DNA of 36,438 nucleotides from Nonomuraea aridisoli (lineage in GTDB: Bacteria > Actinomycetota > Actinomycetes > Streptosporangiales > Streptosporangiaceae), in the NCBI RefSeq assembly GCF_003236395.1, contig NZ_POUD01000067.1:1-36438 (forward strand). Reading direction: 5' to 3'. Under the pieces are notes generated by a model. That model searched no databases, had not been told where the DNA came from, and worked only from the letters and a program-made list of their open reading frames with translations. The position numbers and the translations under genes are program-made. Below are positions 1-7,429 of this stretch, in pieces (the stretch's first letter is position 1; every line of letters begins with the position of its first letter).

Positions 1-34
1 GGGGAAGGGCGGAGTCATGGAGCGGGGAACGGGG

Positions 35-1201
35 TCATAGGGCGGCGTCGTAGAGGCAGGCCAGGCGGTAGCCGCGTTTGACGACCGTCTCGACGATGCC
101 GGCGGCCCCCAGCGCGCGCCGCAGCCGGGTGATGGCCATCTCCACCGCGTGCTCGGCCGAGTCGCGGGCGACGCTGCCGGGCAGCACCGTGCGCAGGTCC
201 CCCCGCGACACCACGTGGCCGGGCTTGTCGGCCAGGCGTTTGAGCACCGCCATCGGCGCGGGCGGCAGCGGACGCAGCTCGCCGTCCACGACGACCGCGT
301 GGCCGCGGATCTCCAGGCGGTGGCCGCCCGCGGTGAGCCGGGTGACGCCGTGCTCGGGCAGGTGCCGGGCGAGGACCCGGGCCAGCGCCCCCAGCCGGGA
401 GCGGTCGGGCTGCAACGTCGGGACGCCGCGCGAGGTGAGCGGCTCGGCGGTCACGGGCCCCACGCACGCGGCCACCACTCCCCCGCCGAACGCGGACAGC
501 AGCGCCTCCTCCAGCCCGTCCGCCCGGGCCGCGCCCAGCATGGCGTGGACGGCGGGCGCGCTGGTGAAGGCGACGGCGTCGACCGCGCCGGAGATCGTCT
601 GGGTGATGAGGCGGCGCAGCGGCGAGATGTCGCGGTACGGCAACCACCGGTAGACGGGGATCTCGATGACCTCGGCGCCCGCCCTGCGCAGCTCGGCCAC
701 GAACTCGGCGAGGGGCTCGCCGTGCTGCTGCACCGCGATGCGCCGCCCGCGCAGGTCCTGGTCGAGGAGGTACTCCTTGACCTCCTGGCACGACTCGGTG
801 GCCGGGGTCCAGTGGTCGTTGAGCCCGGCGGCGCGTACCGCTCCCCTGGCCTTGGGGCCGCGGGTGAGCAGGCGCGCCCGGGAGAGGTGGTCGGTCAGGT
901 CGGCGGACAGGCCCCAGCCCTCGGCGGCGGCCATCCAGCCGCGGAAGCCGACGCCGGTGGTGACGACCACGTCGTCGAGCGGCGCCTCCAGGCTGTGCCG
1001 GGTGGCGGCGAGCAGGTCGGCGTCCTCGGCGAGGGGGACGAGCCGGATCGCGGGGGCGCTGACCACGCGGGCGCCGCGCCGTTCCAGCAGGGCGCCGAAC
1101 TCCTCGCGGCGTCTCGTCGCGGTCACGCCGACGGTGAAGCCCGCCAGGGCGTCAGGGGCGGTCTCCGGTGAGGGGCCGCTGTCCAGGGGAAGCGCGCTCA
1201 T
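35..1201 (-). CDS. nnaR: NnaR-like HemD/winged-helix fusion regulator
   Basis: A 388-residue protein. About residues 20-265 form a uroporphyrinogen-III synthase (HemD) fold, with family stretches such as VVTTGVGFRGW and AVAFTSAPAV. The last ~100 residues form an OmpR/PhoB-type winged helix (PAPMAVLKRLADKPG, then AITRLRRALG and VVKRGYRL). This fusion is known in actinomycetes as NnaR, a co-activator with GlnR of nitrate/nitrite assimilation; it is distinct from the HemD of haem operons. Catalysis in addition to regulation is not excluded. Two in-frame ATGs exist. The one at 1207 directly abuts the ribosome site GGAGGT (1208-1213), whereas the one at 1201 lies 6 nt from it, so 1201 is preferred. 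It is divergent from the deformylase gene, with palindromic DNA between. The domain call is firm; the nitrogen role is inferred from the family. Confidence 0.85.
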   Translation of the reverse strand: MSALPLDSGPSPETAPDALAGFTVGVTATRRREEFGALLERRGARVVSAPAIRLVPLAEDADLLAATRHSLEAPLDDVVVTTGVGFRGWMAAAEGWGLSADLTDHLSRARLLTRGPKARGAVRAAGLNDHWTPATESCQEVKEYLLDQDLRGRRIAVQQHGEPLAEFVAELRRAGAEVIEIPVYRWLPYRDISPLRRLITQTISGAVDAVAFTSAPAVHAMLGAARADGLEEALLSAFGGGVVAACVGPVTAEPLTSRGVPTLQPDRSRLGALARVLARHLPEHGVTRLTAGGHRLEIRGHAVVVDGELRPLPPAPMAVLKRLADKPGHVVSRGDLRTVLPGSVARDSAEHAVEMAITRLRRALGAAGIVETVVKRGYRLACLYDAAL

Positions 1202-1227
1202 ACCCATACCTCCAGCCGGTCAGGGAC

Positions 1228-1290
1228 GCCCGGCCGGGCCCCGAGCACCCGGCCGGGCATCACAGGCGCGTGTGACGCAAGTGAGATCAC
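1228..1290. promoter_or_regulatory. Palindromes and leader hairpin between nnaR and def
   Basis: Three symmetrical elements occur in 63 bp. A perfect 11-bp inverted repeat (GCCCGGCCGGG at 1228-1238, mirrored at 1248-1258, loop 9) would fold in the nnaR leader just before its ribosome site. TCACA-N6-TGTGA follows at 1260-1275, then GTGA-N2-TCAC at 1281-1290. On the plus strand GTGAC-N6-GAGAT (1272-1287) partly resembles the actinobacterial GlnR box (GTnAC-N6-GAAAC). Because nnaR genes are GlnR targets elsewhere, a GlnR operator is plausible but the second half-site is poor. Confidence 0.45.
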
Positions 1291-1430
1291 CCTCCGATAC
1301 TGCTTTCGGGGGGTTTCGCCCCTGGGTCCCTTCTGTTACCGCTGTGCTACAAGGCTGGGGCCCGGCGGTTGGCGCGGGAGGCACGGGGGAAACGTAGATC
1401 GTGACGACGCCGCCTATCGGGGAGTTACGG

Positions 1431-1913
1431 GTGACGGTCCGGCCTATTCGCACGTTCGACGATCCGGTGCTGCGCCAGGTGTCCGCGCCGGTGCAGGATT
1501 TCGACCGGGAGCTGCGGCGGCTGGTGAAGTCGCTGACGGCCACGATGGGCGCGGGCGCCGGCCGGGCGGGGCTCGCGGCCCCGCAGCTCGGCGAGCCGGT
1601 GCGGGTGCTGGTCTACTCCTACGACGGAAAGTCGGGCCATCTGGTCAATCCACGCCTGGAGTTGTCCCAGCGGCGCATCACCGCCGACGAGGCGTGCCTG
1701 TCGGCCCCTGGCGTGTGGTGGCCGCTGGAACGCTCCTACATGGTGACGGCGCGCGGCCGCGACATGTTCGGCAAGCCCGTGACCGTGCGCGCGCTCGGGG
1801 TGCTGGCGCGGGTGCTCCAGCACGAGGTCGACCACCTCGACGGGGTGCTGTTCAGCGACCACCTCGAAGAGGCCGAGCGGGAACGGTTTCTCGCGGCGGC
1901 TCTGCCAGGATGA
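1431..1913 (+). CDS. def: Peptide deformylase with variant motifs
   Basis: A 160-residue peptide deformylase, which removes the formyl group from the N-terminus of new proteins. Metal-site motif 3 is intact (HEVDH, residues 131-135). Motif 1 reads RAGLAAPQ (45-52) where GxGLAAPQ is usual. Motif 2 reads EACLS (87-91) where EGCLS is usual; the metal ligand Cys89 is kept. It is therefore probably active but diverged, perhaps a second deformylase paralogue. Start choice: GTG at 1431 has GGGGAG 7 nt upstream and the family begins near VRPIRTF; a GTG at 1401 would add ten residues and has the sequence ACGGGGG before it. The 3' end overlaps the convergent whiB by 62 bp. Confidence 0.88.
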   Translation: MTVRPIRTFDDPVLRQVSAPVQDFDRELRRLVKSLTATMGAGAGRAGLAAPQLGEPVRVLVYSYDGKSGHLVNPRLELSQRRITADEACLSAPGVWWPLERSYMVTARGRDMFGKPVTVRALGVLARVLQHEVDHLDGVLFSDHLEEAERERFLAAALPG

Positions 1914-2133
1914 GCTCCCGCCGCTGCACGGGATCGGTGCCGCCCCAGACGCCATAGGCCTGCCTGGTGTCCAGCGCGTACTCGAGGCACGGCCGCCGTA
2001 CGGGACAGCTGCCGCACACGCGTTTGGCCTGCTCGACCTGTGACCGGCTCGGCCCTTCCACGGAGATCGGGAAGAACAGCTCCGGGTCGAGGTCCAGGCA
2101 GGCCGCCCTGCGGGTCCAGTCGAGCATCATCAT
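1852..2133 (-). CDS. WhiB-family [4Fe-4S] transcriptional regulator
   Basis: A 93-residue Wbl protein. Four cysteines (12, 40, 43, 49) have the C-x27-C-x2-C-x5-C spacing that binds a [4Fe-4S] cluster, followed by the GVWGG turn (61-65) and a short basic C-terminus. Wbl proteins usually bind the primary sigma factor and adjust transcription in response to redox state or development. The N-terminal region (DWTRRAACLD, ELFFPI) is closest to the WhiB1/WblE group. Three consecutive ATGs (2133, 2130, 2127) leave the exact start open. It lies 30 nt downstream of, and on the same strand as, the glycosyltransferase gene, so it may be read through from it; no clear promoter of its own was seen. It overlaps the end of def. 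Confidence 0.9.
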   Translation of the reverse strand: MMMLDWTRRAACLDLDPELFFPISVEGPSRSQVEQAKRVCGSCPVRRPCLEYALDTRQAYGVWGGTDPVQRRELILAEPPRETVPARPLRGGR

Positions 2134-2163
2134 GACGACCGCGCCTACCCAGCGTGAGCGGGC

Positions 2164-3084
2164 TCATACCTGAGTGAGCAGCTCGTCCCAGTCCGCCAGG
2201 AATCTGGCGAGCCCGTAGCGCGACAGCGCCGCCGCCCTGGCGGCCTTGCCGGCCTGCCGGGCGCTCTCCGGGTCCTCGGCGTAGGCGTGCAGCGCGTCGG
2301 CCAGCACGTGCACCTTCGTGGAGATCACGCCGGCCTCGGGCGGCACCGCCTCGACGGCCTCGGTGGCCGCGAGCGCGACGACGGGCATGCCCAGCGTCAT
2401 GGCCTCGATGAGGGCCAGGCCCAGCGAGGTCCAGCGGTAGGGGTGCAGGTAGACGCGCCTCTTGGCGAGCTCGGCGTGCATGACGTGCTGGGGCAGGTCC
2501 TCGTACGTGCCGTACGGCAGGCCGGTGACCTTCATGCCGAACACGTCGAGCGGCACCCGTTCGGCGAAGCGCGGCAGCAGGTCGGTCCCGGCGACGCGGG
2601 TACGGCGCACCGGCTCGTTGACGACGACCCCGGCGCGGGGCAGCTCACCGGTGTACAGGTGGCCGGGGTCGGGGACGCCGTGCTCGATGACGCGGGTGGG
2701 CGCCCTGCCGTTGTCCCAGAAGAGCTCGTTGAAGTGGGTGACGTGCACCAGCGTGATGTCGCTCCGGTCCGCGAGCGGGTGGCGGGTGCGGGGCACGTCG
2801 CCGGCCGGGGTGTTGTGCTCGACGTACACGCCGGGCACGTCGCGGCCGAGCCATTCGCGGGCCAGGTCGAGCTCGTGCGGGCGCTGGTGGACGACGACGT
2901 CGACGGGTTCGTGGCGCAGCCGGTCCCACGGCACCTCGCGGGCGTTGTCGGGCCAGTCGTAGGTGGCCGCCCGCCCCCGTCCGTCGGGACCCCGATCGGG
3001 GACGAGCGGCAGCAGGTACTCGTGCGACCCTCGGATGAACGCGCTGGTCCACGAGCCGTGCACGTGCCAGAGGAGGATCCTCAC
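2164..3084 (-). CDS. Glycosyltransferase, GT4-like
   Basis: A 306-residue GT-B glycosyltransferase. It starts with the Rossmann strand VRILLWHVHGSW, has EHNTPAG and EHGVPDPG in the linker region, and ends with the GT4 nucleotide-sugar motif LGLALIEAMTLGMPVV (two Glu seven residues apart). The start is GTG 3084, which overlaps the stop of gmhB by 4 nt (GTGA) and has GGTGGAG 6 nt upstream. An open frame continues far upstream, but that part is the out-of-frame shadow of gmhB. Translational coupling to gmhB, and divergence from the heptose operon, suggest it adds a sugar to the same glycan. Donor and acceptor are unknown. No signal peptide or membrane segment is seen, so it is cytosolic. Confidence 0.82.
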   Translation of the reverse strand: MRILLWHVHGSWTSAFIRGSHEYLLPLVPDRGPDGRGRAATYDWPDNAREVPWDRLRHEPVDVVVHQRPHELDLAREWLGRDVPGVYVEHNTPAGDVPRTRHPLADRSDITLVHVTHFNELFWDNGRAPTRVIEHGVPDPGHLYTGELPRAGVVVNEPVRRTRVAGTDLLPRFAERVPLDVFGMKVTGLPYGTYEDLPQHVMHAELAKRRVYLHPYRWTSLGLALIEAMTLGMPVVALAATEAVEAVPPEAGVISTKVHVLADALHAYAEDPESARQAGKAARAAALSRYGLARFLADWDELLTQV

Positions 3085-3674
3085 CAGCGGCTCCACCCCA
3101 TGGCGCGGGCCCACGGCGCCGACGCGGCCGGCACGGGGGCCGCCACGTCGTTGAGCACGCGGTCCACGGCGTCGCAGAGGTCGTGCGCGACCTCGGGAGC
3201 GTGCTCGATCTCGTCGGGCAGCGTCTCCTGGGTCGGGATGAGGATGCCGCGGGCCCCGGCGGCCCTGGCGGCCTCCATGTCGCGCCCGATGTCGCCCACC
3301 ACCACGCAGTCGCGGGGGCTGACGTCCAGTACGGCGGCGGCCCTGATCACCAGGCCGGGCGCGGGTTTGCGGCAGGTGCAGCCGTCGCCGTCGTCGTGCA
3401 CGCAGATCGCCCACGCGTCGAACGGGCCCAGCAGCTCCTCCACCCTGGCGTTCACCTGGTCCATGTCGTCCGGCGAGATCAGCCCCTTGGCGACGCCCGA
3501 CTGGTTGGTGACCACGGCCACCGGCACGTCGGCCTGTCGGAGCCGGCCCAGCGCCTCGATCGCGCCCGGCATGGGCTCGACGAGTTTCGGGTCCCCGTTG
3601 TACGGCACGTCCCTGATCAAGGTCCCGTCCCGATCGAAGAGCACGGCGCCGGGACGTCGCTTTTCGAACACCAT
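3081..3674 (-). CDS. gmhB: D-glycero-D-manno-heptose 1,7-bisphosphate 7-phosphatase
   Basis: A 197-residue HAD-IIIA phosphatase. Motif I is FDRDGTLI (Asp14 nucleophile, Asp16 acid/base), motif II TNQSG (56-60), then Lys103 and motif IV GDIGRDM (127-133). A zinc loop (Cys91, His93, Cys99, Cys101) is typical of GmhB and of the related HisB N-domain. Neighbouring hldE and gmhA favour GmhB: it removes the 7-phosphate from heptose 1,7-bisphosphate between the two HldE reactions. The ribosome site GGAGG is only 3 nt from the ATG; a GTG one codon later (3671) has better spacing, so the true protein may be one residue shorter. It is divergent from the main heptose operon and shares its promoter region. 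Confidence 0.87.
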   Translation of the reverse strand: MVFEKRRPGAVLFDRDGTLIRDVPYNGDPKLVEPMPGAIEALGRLRQADVPVAVVTNQSGVAKGLISPDDMDQVNARVEELLGPFDAWAICVHDDGDGCTCRKPAPGLVIRAAAVLDVSPRDCVVVGDIGRDMEAARAAGARGILIPTQETLPDEIEHAPEVAHDLCDAVDRVLNDVAAPVPAASAPWARAMGWSRW

Positions 3675-3793
3675 TCACCTCCGTCAGCGTGTCCGGCAGC
3701 TACCCGGCGCTTGACCCGGCAAACGGCTACTGTCCGTGACCAACCGCAGGAGGCAGGGCCCGTTTCCGCATCTCCCGAGCTCGCTCGATGTTT

Positions 3794-3822
3794 GAGAACC
3801 GCTTCTCTCGGTAGCGGTTCTC
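3794..3822. promoter_or_regulatory. Perfect 10-bp inverted repeat in the divergent heptose promoter
   Basis: GAGAACCGCT (3794-3803) and AGCGGTTCTC (3813-3822) are exact inverse copies separated by 9 nt. The element is 10 nt upstream of the GGGGGAGGA ribosome site of the carbamoyltransferase gene and about 120 nt from gmhB. It could be an operator shared by both arms of the cluster, or a hairpin in the long operon leader. No confident -35/-10 pair was found nearby. Confidence 0.6.
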
Positions 3823-3843
3823 GACACCTGAGGGGGAGGAAGC

Positions 3844-5475
3844 ATGAAGTTTCTCGGCATCAACGCGATCTTCCACGACCCGGCCGCGGCGCTGGTGGTC
3901 GACGGGAGGATCGTGGCGGCGGCGGAGGAAGAACGCTTCAGCCGCCGCAAGCACGGCAAGCGGCCCCTGGCGTTCTCCGCGTGGGAGCTGCCGGAGCAGG
4001 CCGCCGCCTGGTGCCTTCGCGAGGCCGGGCTGGCCGCCGAGGACATCGACGTGGTCGCCTACTCCTACGACCCCTCGCTGGTGGTGCGCAGGCCGGAGGG
4101 CGAGTGGGAGGACCTGCGCACGAAGTACGCGGTGCGGGCCCCCGCCTTCCTCGCCACGGCGCTGCCGGGCCTGGACCCGGGCCTGGTCAGTTACGTGCCG
4201 CACCACGTGGCGCACGCCGCCTCGGCGGGCCTGGCCTCGCCCTGGCGCGACTGCGCGGTGCTGGTGTGCGACGGGCGCGGCGAGGACGTCTCGCACCTGG
4301 CGGGCGTCTACCGCGACGGCGAGCTGGAGATCCTCGCCACGCAGGAGCTGCCGCACTCGCTGGGCCTGATGTACGAGGAGGTGACCGAGCACCTCGGTTT
4401 CCTGCGCTCCAGCGACGAGTACAAGGTCATGGCGATGGCCTCGTACGGCACTCCGCGGCACCTGGCCGCGCTGCGCGAGGTGATCTACACCACGGGCGAC
4501 GGCGGGTTCCGGGTGGAGCCGGTCGACTGGAACGTCTACGCCAAGGCGCTGCCGAAGGGCGGCGCGTGGACCTCCGACCACGCCGACCTGGCCGCGAGCG
4601 TGCAGGCCCGGCTGGAGGAGGTGCTGCTGGAGCTGGTGCGCTGGCTGCACGCGCGCACGGGTGAGCGGCGGCTGGCGCTGGCCGGCGGAGTGGCGCTCAA
4701 CTGCGTGGCCAACACCCGGCTGCTCGACGAGGGGCCGTTCGAGGAGCTGTGGGTGCAGCCGGCCGCGGGCGACTCGGGCACCGCGCTGGGCGGGGCGCTG
4801 CACCTGGCGCAGACGTACGGCGAGCCGGCCGCGCCGATGCCGGGCGCGGCGCTCGGGCGCGGCTTCACCGACGAGGAGCTCGGGGCGTGGCTGGACGTGG
4901 CGCGCGTGCCGTACTCGCGGCCCGCGGACCTGGCCGCCGCCGTCGCCGCCGAGCTGGCGGCCGACCGGATCGTGGCCTGGTTCCAGGGCCGTTCGGAGTA
5001 CGGGCCGCGGGCGCTCGGGCAGCGGTCGCTGCTGGCGCATCCCGGTCACGCGCGCAACACCGAGCGGCTCAACGACGTCAAGGGGCGGGAGCAGTTCCGT
5101 CCGATCGCGCCGATGGTGCTGGAGTCGCGGGCCAGGGAGATCTTCGGGCGGGGGCCGGTGCCGTCGCCGTACATGCTGTTCGTGCACGACGTCCATCCCG
5201 ACTGGGCGCCGCGCATCCCGGCGGTGGTGCACGTGGACGGGACGGCGCGCATCCAGACGATCTCGCCGCGGGCGCACCCGCTGATGGCGCGGGTGCTGCA
5301 GGAGTTCGAGGCGCGTACGGGGCTGCCGGTGGTGGTCAACACGAGCCTCAACACCGCGGGCCGGCCCATGGTGGACGATCCGCGTGACGCGCTGGAGTGC
5401 TTCGGGTCGGCGCCGGTGGACGTGCTCGTGCTGGGGCCGTACCTGGTGCGGCGCGGGGAGGTGTTCGCCGCGTGA
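3844..5475 (+). CDS. Carbamoyltransferase, NodU/CmcH family
   Basis: A 543-residue O-carbamoyltransferase that would transfer carbamoyl from carbamoyl phosphate, through carbamoyl-adenylate, to a hydroxyl group. The N-terminal Kae1-like domain begins MKFLGINAIFHDPAAAL and carries the HHVAH histidines (120-124). The C-terminal domain carries RSEYGPRALGQRS (about 382-395) and the NTSLNTAGRP stretch typical of the family. Full length. The start has a strong GGGGGAGGA site 3-4 nt before AGCATG. It is the first gene of the nine-gene operon and overlaps the next gene by 4 nt. Relatives decorate sugars in Nod factors and antibiotics; here the likely acceptor is the heptose-containing glycan or its precursor, an inference from position. 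Confidence 0.93.
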   Translation: MKFLGINAIFHDPAAALVVDGRIVAAAEEERFSRRKHGKRPLAFSAWELPEQAAAWCLREAGLAAEDIDVVAYSYDPSLVVRRPEGEWEDLRTKYAVRAPAFLATALPGLDPGLVSYVPHHVAHAASAGLASPWRDCAVLVCDGRGEDVSHLAGVYRDGELEILATQELPHSLGLMYEEVTEHLGFLRSSDEYKVMAMASYGTPRHLAALREVIYTTGDGGFRVEPVDWNVYAKALPKGGAWTSDHADLAASVQARLEEVLLELVRWLHARTGERRLALAGGVALNCVANTRLLDEGPFEELWVQPAAGDSGTALGGALHLAQTYGEPAAPMPGAALGRGFTDEELGAWLDVARVPYSRPADLAAAVAAELAADRIVAWFQGRSEYGPRALGQRSLLAHPGHARNTERLNDVKGREQFRPIAPMVLESRAREIFGRGPVPSPYMLFVHDVHPDWAPRIPAVVHVDGTARIQTISPRAHPLMARVLQEFEARTGLPVVVNTSLNTAGRPMVDDPRDALECFGSAPVDVLVLGPYLVRRGEVFAA

Positions 5476-6407
5476 TCACCGTGGTGATCCCGACCGTCGG
5501 GCGGCCCAGCCTGCGTGACACCGTGGCGGCCGTCGGGTCCGGCGTGCCGGTGATCGTGGTGGACGACCGCCGGGCGGGGGCGCCGCTGGAGCTGCCGGCG
5601 CACGTACGCGTCGTGCGCTCGGGCGGGCGTGGCCCGGCGGCGGCGCGCAACGCGGGGTGGCGGGCCGCGGCGACGCCGTGGGTGGTGTTCCTCGACGACG
5701 ACGTGGTGCCGCGGCCGGGGTGGGCGGAGGCGGTCTGGAAGGACCTGGTGGACCTGCCCGACGACGTGGCCGGCAGCCAGGGGCGCATCACCGTGCCGCT
5801 GCCCGAGGACCGCCGGCCCACCGACGCCGAGCGCCACACGGCCGGGCTGGTCGACGCGGCGTGGGTGACGGCCGACATGGCCTACCGGCGGGCGGTGCTG
5901 GAGGCGGTGGGCGGGTTCGACGAGCGGTTCCCCCGGGCGTACCGGGAGGACTCCGACCTGGCGCTGCGGGTGCGGCGGGCCGGTCACCGGCTGGTGCGGG
6001 GCGATCGGGTGACCGAGCATCCGGTGCGCGCGGACGGGTTCTGGGCGAGCGTGCGATTCCAGCGGGGCAACGCCGACGACGCGCTCATGCGCCGCCTGCA
6101 CGGCCCGGACTGGCGCGCCGCCATCGGGAGCGGCCGGGGCCGGCTGCGGATGCACGCCGTGACCACGGCCGCGGGCCTCACGGCGGCGCTGCTCACGGGC
6201 GCGGCGGTCGTGAGGCGCCGCGGGTGGGCGGCACCCGCGCTCGCCGGCGTGGTCTGGGGGGCGCTGACCGCCGAGTTCGCCTGGCGGCGCGTCGCGCCGG
6301 GGCCGCGAACCCCGGACGAGGTGCTGCGCATGGCGCTCACCAGCGTGGTGATCCCGCCGGTCGCCTGCGCGCACCGGCTGCGGGGGGAATGGAAGGTACG
6401 CCGATGA
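5472..6407 (+). CDS. Family 2 glycosyltransferase with C-terminal membrane segments
   Basis: A 311-residue protein starting at a GTG that overlaps the previous stop (GTGA). The N-terminal GT-A domain has TVVIPTVGRPS, VVDDR, FLDDDVVP (metal-binding DXD type) and YREDSDLALR (catalytic base region). After about residue 215 come two hydrophobic stretches (VTTAAGLTAALLTGAAVV and WAAPALAGVVWGALTAEF), which suggest anchoring to the inner face of the membrane. It has the most membrane character in the operon and may act on a lipid-linked acceptor. Sugar specificity cannot be read from the sequence. Confidence 0.87.
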   Translation: MITVVIPTVGRPSLRDTVAAVGSGVPVIVVDDRRAGAPLELPAHVRVVRSGGRGPAAARNAGWRAAATPWVVFLDDDVVPRPGWAEAVWKDLVDLPDDVAGSQGRITVPLPEDRRPTDAERHTAGLVDAAWVTADMAYRRAVLEAVGGFDERFPRAYREDSDLALRVRRAGHRLVRGDRVTEHPVRADGFWASVRFQRGNADDALMRRLHGPDWRAAIGSGRGRLRMHAVTTAAGLTAALLTGAAVVRRRGWAAPALAGVVWGALTAEFAWRRVAPGPRTPDEVLRMALTSVVIPPVACAHRLRGEWKVRR

Positions 6408-7429
6408 CCGATCACATGCGCGGGCGCGTGCTCGTGGCCCGGCTCGACGACGCCGGGGACGTGCTGCTGGCCGGACCCGCCGTGCGGGCCGTGCGCACAC
6501 TGGCCCGCGAGGTGGTCTTCCTGGCCGGTCCGCGCGGCCGGGCGGCCGCGGAGCTGCTGCCCGGCGTCGACCGGGTGCTCGAGTGGCGCGCGCCGTGGAT
6601 CGACCACACCCCGCCGCCCGTCACCGAGGAGCAGGTCGCCGACCTCGTCGGGAGGGTGCGCGGCGTGGACGAGGCGGTGATCCTGACCTCGTTCCACCAG
6701 TCGGCGCTGCCGCTGGCGCTGCTGCTCCGGCTGGCGGGGGTCGGCCGGATCGCCGCGATCAGCAACGACTACCCCGGCTCGCTGCTGGACGTCCGCCACC
6801 GGGTGGACGAGGACGTCGACGTGCCGGAGGCCGAGCGGATGCTCGCGGTGGCGCGGGCGGCCGGGTTCGAGCTGCCGGACGGCGACGACGGCGGGCTCGC
6901 GGTCCGCCGGCCGCTGCCGGACGTCAGCCGGTTCGCCGGCCGGTTCGCCGGTGCGGGCTCGTACGTCGTGGTGCACCCCGGCACCTCCGCCCCCGCCCGC
7001 ACGTGGCCGGCGGAACGGCACCGGCAGACCGTCCGGGAGCTGACCGAGGACGGCCACCGGGTCGTCGTGACCGGCACCGAGCGCGACCTGACCGCGTACG
7101 TGGCCGGCGGCGACGCCGCGGACCTGGGCGGCCGGACGACGCTGGCCGAGCTGGCCGCCGTGATCGAGGGCGCCGGCGTGCTCGTGGCGGGCAACACCGG
7201 CCCGGCGCACCTGGCGGCGGCGGTCGGCACCCCGGTCGTGAGCCTGTTCGCCCCCGTCGTCCCCGCGGCGCGGTGGGCCCCGTACGGCGTGCCCGCGGTG
7301 CTGCTGGGCGACCAGGACGCGCCCTGCCGGGGCAGCCGGGCGCGCCTGTGCCCGGTGCCCGGGCACCCGTGCCTGTCGCAGGTGACGAGTGAGCAGGTGG
7401 TCAAGGCAGTGAGGGAGCTGACGCAGTGA
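6404..7429 (+). CDS. GT9 heptosyltransferase-family glycosyltransferase (first)
   Basis: A 341-residue GT-B protein of family GT9, to which the LPS heptosyltransferases WaaC/WaaF belong. Evidence: LVARLDDAGDVLLAGPAVRA at the N-terminus (the family's GD.....PA loop), VVHPGTSAPARTWP in the middle, and GNTGPAHLAAAVGTPVVSLF plus the Cys-rich end at the C-terminus. The ATG overlaps the previous stop (ATGA) and has GGAAGG 7 nt upstream. With gmhA and hldE in the same operon, ADP-heptose is the expected donor. Actinomycetes lack LPS, so the acceptor must be something else and is unknown. Confidence 0.9.
   Translation: MTDHMRGRVLVARLDDAGDVLLAGPAVRAVRTLAREVVFLAGPRGRAAAELLPGVDRVLEWRAPWIDHTPPPVTEEQVADLVGRVRGVDEAVILTSFHQSALPLALLLRLAGVGRIAAISNDYPGSLLDVRHRVDEDVDVPEAERMLAVARAAGFELPDGDDGGLAVRRPLPDVSRFAGRFAGAGSYVVVHPGTSAPARTWPAERHRQTVRELTEDGHRVVVTGTERDLTAYVAGGDAADLGGRTTLAELAAVIEGAGVLVAGNTGPAHLAAAVGTPVVSLFAPVVPAARWAPYGVPAVLLGDQDAPCRGSRARLCPVPGHPCLSQVTSEQVVKAVRELTQ

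Noticed and set aside
1..18. Possible start of another minus-strand gene at ATG 18
   Set aside because: Only six codons are visible, there is no ribosome site, and nothing can be recognised.
3085..3678. Upstream extension of the glycosyltransferase frame to about 504 residues
   Set aside because: The extension is the out-of-frame shadow of gmhB. The family N-terminus and a ribosome site place the start at 3084.
5046..6500. Long minus-strand open frame opposite the carbamoyltransferase and GT2 genes
   Set aside because: It is Arg/His/Pro-rich low-information sequence typical of antisense frames in GC-rich DNA. The plus-strand genes here have clear motifs and 4-nt overlaps.
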